Source of the DNA: JAWKOK01 sp963765875
GTDB taxonomy: Bacteria > Chloroflexota > Anaerolineae > Caldilineales > Caldilineaceae
Direction: 5' to 3'
NCBI GenBank assembly: GCA_963765875.1
Contig: CAVXYK010000012.1
Location: 1-64,000 of the forward strand
Length of the DNA stretch: 64,000 nucleotides
How positions within the stretch are numbered: position 1 is the stretch's first letter; the number at the start of each line of letters is the position of its first letter. The notes below the pieces were generated by a model. That model was given only the letters and a program-made list of their open reading frames with translations, searched no databases and had not been told where the DNA came from. Position numbers and translations under genes: made by a program. Below, piece by piece: positions 12,576 through 21,266 of the stretch.

Positions 12576-14291
12576 CTATTCGCTTGCCGATTCGTTCATC
12601 AAGCCGTCCCACAGATACGAATAGTATTCGAACTGGCCGGTGTTGCCGGTGTGATTCGGATTGGAGGCATCGATGCCTGCGCCCCAAGAGGCCAGGACAT
12701 CGTTGGCATCCAGCGTAGAGCCGTCGTGGAATTTGACGTCTTCGCGCAGGGTACAGGTCCAGACCGTCGCGTCCTCATTGCCCTCACAGCCGGTGGCCAA
12801 TCCCGGACGAGTATCGCCGGAATCCAACTCATACTTGAGCAACGTTTCAACGACCTGCTGACACGGACGCAGCGTTTCACCGTCGGTCTCATCAGTACAG
12901 TAGAGGCTGATAGGCTCACTGTTCTGCATGTAGACCAAGATGTCGCGTCCACCCGGATCCAACAGGGCGAAGTCGGTGGCGCCGAACGGCGGCACGTACG
13001 CATTCCCGACATCTGCACGAGCGGCGTTAGCTGCCGCGCCATGGACCATGGGCACCATCGGAATCAGTTCCTTGATGGCGTTGTTGGCCTCTTCGTAGAG
13101 CGGTGCAGCGGTGGCCGCATCGGCAATCTGGGAAGCCTCTTCCAACGGTTCATAGATCTCTGGGAAGGGATCGCCGAACGAGAGGTTAAGAGCGCCGAAG
13201 TGGAAGTCAAGGAAGTTCGTCGGGTGGGGATAGTCAGCGCCCCAACCGAGCAAGAAGAGGCCATCCAGTGCGCCATTGCCGGCCAAATCAAGGAACTCAC
13301 CAGATTCCATGACCACGACGTTGGCATCGATGCCAAGGTTTTCGGCCAACTGGGTCTGGATCTCGACTGCCACCACTGACGGTTCCGGCAGATAGACACG
13401 GAAGACATCGCGGAAGTAGATGCTGGTCTCGAATCCGTCCGCATAGCCGGCCTCGGCAAGTAACGCACGCGCGGCTTCGGGATCGAACTCGTACCAATCT
13501 TCGCCCTCACAGCCAGACGGAATGGAGCAAGGTGTGAAGTGAGAAGCAACTTCCGAGCCTTCCGGGTAGAAGTTATCGACCAAGCGCTGGCGGTCGATAC
13601 CCATGGCAATGGCCTTGCGCACATCAACATTGTCGAATGGCTCAAAGGTATTGGTCATGCCCAGGTAGAGAATATTGGGGTTGGCGCTGGGCAACAGCTG
13701 CAAGTTCGGGTCTTCGGCGACAGTCTCGAAGTCGTCCGGGCTGACGTTGGTGATCATGTCGACGGTGCCGGCCTGAAGTTCGAGCAGGCGCGCGGCGCCT
13801 TCCAGGTTCCAACGCAACACGGCTGTTTCGGCAATGGCGGGTTCGCCCCAGTAGTCATCGAAGCGCTTGTAGGTGACCTGGCTGCCACGGTCCCAGGAAT
13901 CGACCTTGTAGGCGCCGGTGCCGATGGGCTGTTCCAAAATGGCGCCGGTGCCGCCGGTCGCGGCGATATACTCGGCCGGCTGGATGCCAAAGGGCGTGAA
14001 GGCCACCTTGGCGAGGAAAGCCGGATCCGGCTTGCAGAGGTTGAACTGCACGGTCATATCGTCCGCGGCTACGATGGATTCGATCTTGCCGCCGTAGTCG
14101 CAGTTCTCGGCCTGGACGACGGTCGGCTCAACGTCGACCGGCGCAGCAGCCTCTTCCGGTGCGGCTTCTTCGGCTGCACTGTCGGCAGGTGCACTGCCGG
14201 CGTCTCCTGACGGTGCGGCTGCACAGCCGGCCGCCAGCAGACTGATCAGCACGCTCATGCCGATCAGCAAGAGCAGTTTGCGTAAATTCAT
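12576..14291 (-). CDS. Circularly permuted family 5 peptide-binding lipoprotein
   Basis: 571-residue lipoprotein: signal peptide, lipobox LLAAGC (Cys23) and an acidic Ala/Glu linker to about residue 60. The domain order is then unlike normal DppA/OppA. Residues 63-430 correspond to the middle and C-terminal part of the fold (MTVQFNLCKPDPAFLAKV, PIGTGAYKVDSWDRG, WGADYPHPTNFLDFHFG). Residues 449-566 correspond to the usual N-terminal part (ILVYMQNSEPISLYC, VVETLLKYEL, LREDVKFHDGSTLDANDV, FEYYSYLW). Joining the end to residue 63 rebuilds the normal sequence order. All segments are in one intact frame with a good AGGAG site, so this is not an assembly join. It is first in the second peptide-transport operon. 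Confidence 0.9.
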   Translation of the reverse strand: MNLRKLLLLIGMSVLISLLAAGCAAAPSGDAGSAPADSAAEEAAPEEAAAPVDVEPTVVQAENCDYGGKIESIVAADDMTVQFNLCKPDPAFLAKVAFTPFGIQPAEYIAATGGTGAILEQPIGTGAYKVDSWDRGSQVTYKRFDDYWGEPAIAETAVLRWNLEGAARLLELQAGTVDMITNVSPDDFETVAEDPNLQLLPSANPNILYLGMTNTFEPFDNVDVRKAIAMGIDRQRLVDNFYPEGSEVASHFTPCSIPSGCEGEDWYEFDPEAARALLAEAGYADGFETSIYFRDVFRVYLPEPSVVAVEIQTQLAENLGIDANVVVMESGEFLDLAGNGALDGLFLLGWGADYPHPTNFLDFHFGALNLSFGDPFPEIYEPLEEASQIADAATAAPLYEEANNAIKELIPMVPMVHGAAANAARADVGNAYVPPFGATDFALLDPGGRDILVYMQNSEPISLYCTDETDGETLRPCQQVVETLLKYELDSGDTRPGLATGCEGNEDATVWTCTLREDVKFHDGSTLDANDVLASWGAGIDASNPNHTGNTGQFEYYSYLWDGLMNESASE

Positions 14292-14313
14292 CTCTTACGT
14301 TCTCCTTTACTGA

Positions 14314-14357
14314 GTTGATCAACAATGGGTTGATCAATTGTGGGTTGATAAATCTGG
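14314..14357. repeat. Three 15-bp tandem units in the leader of the permuted binding protein
   Basis: GTTGATCAACAATGG, GTTGATCAATTGTGG and GTTGATAAATCTGG stand in tandem at 14314, 14329 and 14344, just upstream of the ribosome site. The first two contain the palindrome TTGATCAA, spaced 15 bases apart. This could be an operator pair or a leader RNA element. Confidence 0.6.
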
Positions 14358-14694
14358 AATAGATATGGAGCGGTGTGAGTTCTAATACAGTTGATCGTAC
14401 TGAAAATTGGGTGAAGTGTCAACCGAGAGCGAACTTTGAACGCATATAACGGAATCGTTTCATCACACATTACTCTAGCCGCAGAAGGCATTATTACCAA
14501 AGAGATGACAATGGGCTACATTCGGACAGCTTCAATAGACGATGCAGGTATAGTGACCAACCATTTGTAAGCCGTAATGATTGGCAATTGTCGGTTGTGC
14601 TAAACTAGAGAGACAACAAGCGCACGAAATTCGCCGGTCAGGCTCATAGCATGATAAGACACAGACAGGTGAATTCAATTTAGGAAACAGGACA
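14358..14694. other. Divergent promoter region between binding protein and pyk
   Basis: Contains the control regions of the minus-strand peptide operon and the plus-strand pyruvate kinase. TTGGCA at 14581 and TAAACT at 14601 resemble promoter boxes for pyk, but the 14-base spacing is too short for confidence. No gene is supported here. Confidence 0.4.
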
Positions 14695-16138
14695 ATGTCA
14701 CCCTCACAGATTCCAAGTAAGAAAACCAAAATCGTCTGTACCATCGGGCCGGCATCAGCATCTCCGAAAGTGCTGAAGCAGATGATCGTCAACGGAATGA
14801 ACATCGCACGCATCAATTTTGCGCATGGAGACCATGACGGCCACCGGGCGGTAATCAAGACCATTCGCTCCGTCTCCGAAGAGACCGGTCTACCCATCAC
14901 CATCTTTGGTGATCTGCCGGGCCCTAAGATGCGCATTGGCATGCTTGAAGAAGAGCCGATCGAACTGGAGCAAGGCAAAAATTTCATTCTGCAAACTGAC
15001 GAGATTGTCGGCAACCATCGAGCGCGTCTCCATGAGTTTCGACAAGCTGCCGGAAGTGGTCGCACAAGGCGATGATATCTTCCTCAACGATGGATTCATC
15101 CAATTGAACGTGGATAGCATTGTCGGATCTGAAGTCCGCTGTACGGTTGTTGTCGGCGGCGAATTGCGCTCCCATAAAGGGGTCAACTTTCCCGGCATCG
15201 ATCTAGGCATCAGCGCCTTCACTGAACAGGATCGCGTCCATCTTGCCTTTGCCGCTGACCAGGAACTGGACGGTGTAAGCGTCAGTTTCGTAGAGAGCGG
15301 CGCTGACATTGAGTCCGTGCGCTCAGCCGCTACCGCAATGGACTATGCCCCCTTCATCATTGCCAAAATCGAACGGTCCGGCGCCTGCAAGCATCTGGAT
15401 GAAATTCTCTCCCTGGCCGACGGCATCATGGTCGCACGCGGTGACTTGGGGGTCGAGATTCCGATTGAAGAGATTGCAGATGCACAGAAAAAAATTATCG
15501 CACGGGCGAACCGGCTGGCCGTCCCCGTGATCACAGCGACCCACATGTTGGAATCGATGATCACCAACAGTCGCCCCACCCGTGCCGAGGTGACCGATGT
15601 CGCCAATGCCATTCTCGACGGCACTGATTGCGTCATGCTCTCAGGCGAATCCGCCATCGGCAGATTCCCAGCCGACACCGTCGAAATGATGGCCCAGATC
15701 GCCAAAGTCACCGAGGAGAATGCGTCATCAATTGGCATTGCCGACGTGCTCCGATCGGAACAGCAGATCAGCGGCATCGAGGACAACGATCTGATCTCCT
15801 TCAATATTTACATGACCCATGAGACGCTCAGTCCAACAATTGTTTTCGTGCCCAGCCACAGTGGTCAAACCGCTCGCAGAGTGACACGCTTCCGCTTGCC
15901 GACCTGGATCGTTGCATTCAGCAGGGATATGGCCACGTGCCGGCAATTGCAGTTCTCCTATGGCGTCCATCCCATATTCCTCTCCAGGCCGGTGGACAAT
16001 TGGATACAATTTGCCCGAGATCGGATGTGCGAGCTGGATGCCGAAGGCGACCGGGTTCTTTTAGCCCAAGGAGCAGGGACTCTGGGTATGGCAGACACAT
16101 CTCGCATCGACATCATCGGCATCGATTCGCGGGAGTGA
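14695..16138 (+). CDS. pyk: Pyruvate kinase (frameshifted)
   Basis: Glycolytic enzyme converting phosphoenolpyruvate and ADP to pyruvate and ATP. Start ATG 14695 gives the classical N-terminus SKKTKIVCTIGPAS, then GDLPGPKMRIG. After QTDEIVGN one extra C near 15015 breaks the frame. The other frame continues with IERVSMSFDKLPEVVAQGD and runs to 16138 through the catalytic and metal-binding segments FIIAKIERSGA, MVARGDLGVEIP, ITATHMLESM and the C-terminal regulatory domain. Corrected length is about 480 residues, normal for the family. Perfect conservation on both sides argues for a sequence error. A hairpin follows at 16265-16294. Confidence 0.92.
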
Positions 16139-16264
16139 AGAGAGGAAGTATTGTTAGAGAATTGTTTTAATGTAGGCGCAATGGCAGTTCCCGGCGCCAA
16201 AGTCTGTTATACTAATCCTCGCTCTTGGAGAATCACTCAGCTCAATGATGAGGTGATTTGATTC

Positions 16265-16294
16265 GGGTGTGTTGGCGTCAGCGCCAGCACACCC
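16265..16294. terminator. Hairpin downstream of pyk
   Basis: 13-base arms (GGGTGTGTTGGCG / CGCCAGCACACCC, one mismatch) with a 4-base loop. It lies about 125 bases past the pyk stop. No U-run follows, so it is a weak terminator candidate. Confidence 0.45.
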
Positions 16295-16390
16295 TCTTGA
16301 TTCATAGCCGGCCAACTACGGTGTTGGACAGCTTGTATCACCCTTGTTCTGGCTCAATTCTATATCGACAAAGTCGCAAAGGAGGCCGCT

Positions 16391-17470
16391 TTGGCCATTT
16401 TGCAGGTCAATGTTCGACCCGCAGACCGTCTCCGTCATGAAGACCGCGCTCAACGAAGCGAGCGGACAGACGAATTCTCCACCAATGGGTCCTCAATCAC
16501 TACTCAATCCACAGTACCAGATGCTCTCCGATACACCAATGGAAGCTCGCAAGCACCGAATCATACCGACGCCACTGCATCGACCTGGCAAAAGATCGTT
16601 TGGAAACTGATGCCTTCAACCACCATCGGCCGGGCACTGAACTCGGCAACCGAACGCCTACGCGGAACCGGCACCAGCACAGCCAGTCTTGATGCACAGG
16701 TGATTCTCGCGTCGGTGCTGGGTGTTGATCGCAGTTGGCTCTTCGCCCACCACGACTACAAATTGAGCGAGAGTGAGGCAGAGCAATATACCGATCTGGT
16801 TGTGCGGCGTGTGCGCGGTGAACCGGTCGCCTATCTCATCGGTCGCAAGGAATTTTATGGGCTGGATCTTGTGGTCGACCAGCGCGTTTTGATTCCACGC
16901 CCGGAGACAGAACTCCTGGTTGATGTTGTACTACGCTATATGGGTCTCTTTGGGCAACGAGCGGTCCGTGTTGCCGATGTCGGCACCGGCAGCGGGGCCA
17001 TCGCGCTCGCGATTGCTGACAACTGTCGGCATGCCGTTCTCTATGCAACGGATCTGAGCGACGCGGCACTCTCGGTGGCGCGACGCAACATCGAGACGCA
17101 CGATTCGTTCAACCAGGTACGACTGCTGCAGGGCGATCTATTGGAGCCGCTCTACGAACAGGTCGATATCATCGTCGCCAATCTGCCCTACATCAACCGT
17201 CAAGACTACGCTGCGCTGGAGCCGACGGTGCGCGATTTCGAGCCGAAACTGGCACTGGAAGCTGGTGACGATGGCCTTGATGCCATTCGGCGTCTGCTCA
17301 AGAATGCGCCCAACTATTTGCGTCCCAACGGAATGATCTTTCTGGAAATCGCGCACGATCAAGGCGCGGCCGTTCTAGAACTGATCGAGGATTTGATCCC
17401 GCTGGCGCGTGATGTGGATCTGCGCCAGGATTTCGCCGGACTCGACCGCATTATCACGGTAATCATGTGA
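16391..17470 (+). CDS. prmC: Peptide chain release factor N5-glutamine methyltransferase
   Basis: Methylates the GGQ glutamine of release factors. The conserved protein starts near ATG 16610 (MPSTTIGRALNSATERL) with the helical PrmC N-domain, then IPRPETELLVD, the SAM-binding motif VADVGTGSGAIALAIA and the catalytic motif, here ANLPYI instead of the usual NPPY. The frame is open further upstream to TTG 16391, which has an excellent AAAGGAGG site 5 bases before it. ATG 16610 has only a weak site. The longer form would add a 73-residue polar extension with no known domain. I annotate the longer form but cannot exclude 16610. Confidence 0.88.
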   Translation: MAILQVNVRPADRLRHEDRAQRSERTDEFSTNGSSITTQSTVPDALRYTNGSSQAPNHTDATASTWQKIVWKLMPSTTIGRALNSATERLRGTGTSTASLDAQVILASVLGVDRSWLFAHHDYKLSESEAEQYTDLVVRRVRGEPVAYLIGRKEFYGLDLVVDQRVLIPRPETELLVDVVLRYMGLFGQRAVRVADVGTGSGAIALAIADNCRHAVLYATDLSDAALSVARRNIETHDSFNQVRLLQGDLLEPLYEQVDIIVANLPYINRQDYAALEPTVRDFEPKLALEAGDDGLDAIRRLLKNAPNYLRPNGMIFLEIAHDQGAAVLELIEDLIPLARDVDLRQDFAGLDRIITVIM

Positions 17471-17559
17471 AAAGCGAGTGGTTATTCGGAGTTTGGAAGG
17501 AGACGATCCGCCGAACCCTAGAATCACCAACTCCCTTTCCCCAACCACCAACCATAAAG

Positions 17560-18417
17560 ATGACACTAATGAATCATTCCAAACGTTCTTTTGACTTGGT
17601 CGTCCTCGACCTGGACGGCACAATTCTGGATCTCTATCACCACAAAGAGATCAGCCCGGTCGTGAAAGCCGCCATCGACAAGGTACAGGCCGCCGGCATA
17701 CCGGTGACCATTGGTACCGGTAGGACGCTCGACTACGTGCGCGCCCATACGGGGCCACTGGGCATCACTGCACCGGTGGTTACGACGCAGGGAGCGGTTA
17801 TCGGGGATCCGGTGACCGGTGAAGTGCTTCACGAGACGGACATGCCATTGAACGCAGCGCGCGAGGTTGCCGCCTGGATCGATGAGACCCAGCCCATCAG
17901 TGTCTTCTATTTCGGGGATGAACAGGGACACACACGCATCATTCAGAACCGCAGCGGACCCGAGCCGGATTTCTACGACCACGTCTTCGGATTGCCGCGC
18001 ACCATGGCTTCCAGCTTTGCTGAACTGCTTGCTGACGACAATGCACATCCACCCATCAAGTTCATTGCCATCAACGATCCGGAGCGTGAAGCCGATGTTG
18101 CACCCGGCTTGAAAGAGCGCTTTGCCGGCCGACTGAGTATTACGCGTACCCATCCGTGGTTGGTCGAGGGCACGGCTTTGGGTATCGACAAGGGGAGGGG
18201 GCTGCTTACGCTCTGCGAACTGCTATGCATTGATCCGCAGCGCGTCCTCGCCATGGGCGACAACGACAACGACATCCCTATGTTGCAGGCCGCCGGCTTC
18301 GGCATCGCCATGGGCAATGCCAACGCCGGCATGAAAGCCATCGCCGACTGGATCGCGCCGTCTATCGAGGAGGATGGGGCCGCGGTGGCGTTGGAGAAGT
18401 GGGTGTTAGGGCGGTGA
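17560..18417 (+). CDS. Cof-type HAD phosphatase
   Basis: Haloacid dehalogenase superfamily hydrolase, 285 residues. Motif I DLDGTILD carries nucleophile and acid/base aspartates. TIGTGR is motif II. A large type II cap follows (about residues 80-200), then a Lys in GIDKGRGL and motif IV GDNDNDIPML. Members dephosphorylate sugar phosphates or flavin phosphates; the substrate cannot be told from sequence. ATG 17560 is chosen because it leaves a short normal leader before motif I. GTG 17467, overlapping the prmC stop, would add 31 unconserved residues. It is probably co-transcribed with prmC. Confidence 0.9.
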   Translation: MTLMNHSKRSFDLVVLDLDGTILDLYHHKEISPVVKAAIDKVQAAGIPVTIGTGRTLDYVRAHTGPLGITAPVVTTQGAVIGDPVTGEVLHETDMPLNAAREVAAWIDETQPISVFYFGDEQGHTRIIQNRSGPEPDFYDHVFGLPRTMASSFAELLADDNAHPPIKFIAINDPEREADVAPGLKERFAGRLSITRTHPWLVEGTALGIDKGRGLLTLCELLCIDPQRVLAMGDNDNDIPMLQAAGFGIAMGNANAGMKAIADWIAPSIEEDGAAVALEKWVLGR

Positions 18418-18689
18418 GAGCAGGATCGGGGACATGCAATTCAGATTTGGCATACGCACTAGAGCGCCAATCAATGCGACCACATCTCACACTTTTCTGT
18501 AGCATTTGCGCAACTAGAGGAAGTTGTCGTAGAATATTGTCCAGCTAGTCATTATCCGGGAGCCACCGACTATCGGATAGGCTAGACCCATGCACTCTGA
18601 AAATGCAAACACGCTGGTTAATCCCAATTTTCCATCCGAAGGGATCCTCAGTTTGATGATCCCCCATTACCCTCAGGAGGAGTCTTACC

Positions 18690-18854
18690 ATGGCTACACA
18701 TTTCACTGTTCGCGGTCGCCGCATTGTAATAGCGATTCTCATCGCAACAATGATGATGTTCACATCCGTTTCACGGTACGCCATTCTGGATACTGCAACT
18801 GACCTAGACTTCGGCGTTCCTGTTCACGCTTCAGGTGGTGGTAACGCTCACTAA
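18690..18854 (+). CDS. 54-residue exported or membrane-anchored peptide
   Basis: Unrecognised small gene. ATG 18690 lies 6 bases after a very strong CAGGAGGAG site. The product has a basic N-terminus (VRGRR), a hydrophobic helix (IVIAILIATMMMF, about residues 12-24), then a short polar tail ending PVHASGGGNAH. It resembles a signal-peptide or single-pass precursor with a C-terminal peptide of about 10-20 residues. It is tail-to-tail with a TPR protein gene on the other strand and ends before a strong bidirectional hairpin. A role as a secreted signal peptide is speculative. No homologue is known to me; the call rests on the ribosome site and the orderly signal-like composition. Confidence 0.6.
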   Translation: MATHFTVRGRRIVIAILIATMMMFTSVSRYAILDTATDLDFGVPVHASGGGNAH

Positions 18855-18892
18855 ACTGAAACTTCCATGTGAGCAATCAGTTATGCTCTGAC

Positions 18893-18935
18893 GCACCCTA
18901 TGTTGGACTGATATCTTCGTCCAACATAGAGGTGC
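18893..18935. terminator. Bidirectional terminator between peptide and TPR genes
   Basis: Arms GCACCCTATGTTGGAC and GTCCAACATAGAGGTGC pair with one bulge around a 10-base loop. It sits between the convergent stops at 18854 and 18974 and so can serve both genes. Confidence 0.7.
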
Positions 18936-18973
18936 GCAATCTTTCTGTGCCTTGAGCTATGAAGATCTCTGGC

Positions 18974-20241
18974 TCAAGGTCGAAATCCGCGTTTCAGAGC
19001 CTGACATGCTCGTCTCACAAGTAACAGGTGCTCAGCCAAATCTGCCAGGGTATTCTGAGCGAATCTTCGTTCTGCATGTTTCTCACTCAAGGCCAGCGCT
19101 TCCTCGAAAACGGCGATGGCTTGCTTAAACTCCCCTCTGCCCATGTACGTCAAGCCCAGACTGTCCTGTGCGTTGATGTACTCCTGTAGATTGTCCATTT
19201 GAAGAGAGAGCGCACTGCTTGCCTTTAGCAACTGCTCGGCCTCCGCCCAGCACTCAAGGTTGTTCATCTCCATACCCTGATTGTTCAGATTTTTGGCCAA
19301 ATGGATTCGATCATCCAGGCGGCGAAAGACGGGCTCGGCCTCTGAATATTGTTCAAGCGCATCGTATGGTCGCTCGCTGAGCGAGTAGGCGATCCCCAGA
19401 TTCATGCGCACAGCCGCCAGGTTGAAGACATCATTGACGGCCTCCAACAAGCCGATGGCGTGCTGAAAATAGGCAACGGCGCCATCGTAGTCCTCTTCCA
19501 TGTAGCGAACGCGCCCCAGGTTCTGCGTGCAGACAGCGCTTCTGCTCAGATTCTCTGTCTTTTCATAGATGCGTAATGCCTTCTCGAAATGTCGGTCGGC
19601 GAGGGACCAGATCCTGCTGATTGAACGCAGAACGTCCTTTGATGAGGAACGCATGACCTCTCTCCCCCAAATCAATGTCAGGATCAGAATCAATATCAGG
19701 GTCGGATCCGACGTCTGTCATGCACAGGTCGAGCGCTCGATTGGTCAAGTCCTCAACTAACGGAAAATCTCGACGCCCTCGTGCGATCTCAGCTTGGCGA
19801 TTGAGCGCGGCACTCTGTCGACGGCGGTTGTTCAGAAGCGCGAAGATCTGTTCAGCATCCCCTGCATGCCGATCTGCGCGATCCAATTGTCCGAGTCGTT
19901 GGTAGAGATGACCGAGGTGAAGCGAAAATTCCGCCGCCATGCCAAGGTCATGTAGCGTCCTGGCATGGCCAAGCCCTTGCTCGAGATAGGGAATCCACTC
20001 GCGCCAATACCCGGCTTGCGCCATCTTGGGTGCAAGCACCAGTAGCAGTTCCCCGGCAGCCGGCCAGATCCGTCTCGCCTGCCAATGCATAACTGAGTGT
20101 GTGCCATGCTTGCCGGCGATCTGACTCAGAAATCGGGTGGGTTGAGCTGCGTACCCTGGTCAGAGAAACCTCAACAGCTGTGGCAATGTAGCTTCTGAAG
20201 AGTTCACTGTTCTCGTTCACTTCGATCCTTCGCCCTGTCAC
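18974..20241 (-). CDS. Tetratricopeptide repeat protein (frameshifted)
   Basis: Cytoplasmic-type TPR protein of about 420 residues. From ATG 20241 the first segment (MTGRRIEVNENSELFRSYI ... RRQAWHTLSYAL) loses frame near 20095. A second frame continues with HWQARRIWPAAGELLLVLAPK and TPR-like helices (LHLGHLYQRLGQLDRADRHA), and loses frame near 19605. The third has at least five clear TPRs (NLGRVRYMEEDYDGAVAYFQ, NLGIAYSLSERPYDALEQY and others) to the stop at 18974. A DPDIDSDPDID acidic stretch lies between. Similar TPR proteins occur in many copies in Chloroflexota. No DNA-binding or ATPase domain is seen, so the role is unknown, perhaps regulatory through protein or peptide binding. Confidence 0.75.
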
Positions 20242-20340
20242 CTGCCTCGTTCATTTTCAATCGACGTTGCTGCCCCCCGGGGGTTGTCGCGTTCCAATCG
20301 TCAACCATCGCACCGACTTGAATCGAGGGCCACAAGATGG

Positions 20341-20390
20341 CCTTGCTTGGTACGCGCCGTCATAGGTTTGACAGCGCGCACCAAGCAAGG
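20341..20390. terminator. Hairpin between the LURP-one-like and TPR genes
   Basis: Long arms (CCTTGCTTGGTACGCGC at 20341-20357; GCGCACCAAGCAAGG at 20376-20390) with an 18-base loop, lying just past the stop of the 20441 gene on the minus strand. It is a likely terminator. Confidence 0.6.
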
Positions 20391-20440
20391 CAATAACAGA
20401 CAAAATCGCTATACCGTTCGGTACAGCAACTCGATCAGCG

Positions 20441-20995
20441 TCAGTCGTGCGCCATCTGATCGATGCAAACGGTCACGGCCAGGATGACCACATCATCCTG
20501 GTCCGGGTCGACCTGCACGCCATAGGAGTCGCGAATGCGGAACCACTTCTTGGAGACTTCGGCCACCTTGGTTCGGCCTTCGCCGATGGTGTACTCATGG
20601 TCCAGAATGTTGCCTTTGACCTCCAGATCAGGACCGTTCTTGATCTTGACCGTGAACCGATCTCGAATCGGTGAAATCAGCGCCTTCTTGATCGTGGCAA
20701 CGCTGTTTCCATTGGCGTCTTCGACTTCCATGACATCCTTGACCCGCAGCATACGCTCCTGGATCTTGCACAGTACGTTGCGGTGCGCATCTTCGAAGTT
20801 GAGCGTGTCGCGCACGCGTACCGCCTTGCCGTCGACCTTGAAGACCTTCTGGCCTGCACTATTCTCGATCCAATAATCGTCGCCGATCGAGACCATCCGC
20901 TCGCGCATCTGATAACGGGTGGCATCGCCACCGCGCCCGAAGGTCTGGCGATTATCCTGTCGTTCTGCTCTTCGTCCTTGTCGTCTACCTGGCAT
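20441..20995 (-). CDS. LURP-one-related (LOR) family protein
   Basis: 184-residue protein with a tubby-C-like LOR fold of repeated beta strands. A basic, disordered N-terminus (GRRQGRRAERQDNRQ) is followed by RYQMRERMVSIGDDYWIE, VFKVDGKAVRVRDTL, CKIQERMLRVKDVMEVED, DLEVKGNILDHEYTI and KVAEVSKKWFRIRDSYGV. Family members in plants and bacteria are implicated in membrane or phospholipid interaction, but no biochemical role is established for the bacterial ones. It stands alone between terminators. The assignment to the family is strong; function is open. Confidence 0.88.
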   Translation of the reverse strand: MPGRRQGRRAERQDNRQTFGRGGDATRYQMRERMVSIGDDYWIENSAGQKVFKVDGKAVRVRDTLNFEDAHRNVLCKIQERMLRVKDVMEVEDANGNSVATIKKALISPIRDRFTVKIKNGPDLEVKGNILDHEYTIGEGRTKVAEVSKKWFRIRDSYGVQVDPDQDDVVILAVTVCIDQMAHD

Positions 20996-21266
20996 TACGT
21001 GTCTCCTTATAAACTAGTGGGTAGGATTCTAGATTCACCACTATCGGTGAGATGTGACTGCATCGCAGAAGGCGAACATATGAGTGGCCAGTTGCCGGAG
21101 GAAATGTGGAACCACCCACCACGATGTACTGTCGTCGCTATCCGCGACCCTGCCACAGAACAGGCTGCCTCCCCGTACACCCTGCTGTACACAGTAGCAT
21201 GATTGTATCTCCCAATCCCGACTCTGGCGAAAACCAACCGTAAGCATAACTCTTTGAGGGGTACCG

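Noticed and set aside
16344..16610. 88-codon frame overlapping the prmC start as TGATG
   Set aside because: The overlap suggests coupling, but the strong ribosome site at 16378-16385 fits TTG 16391 in the prmC frame instead, and the product has no recognisable feature.
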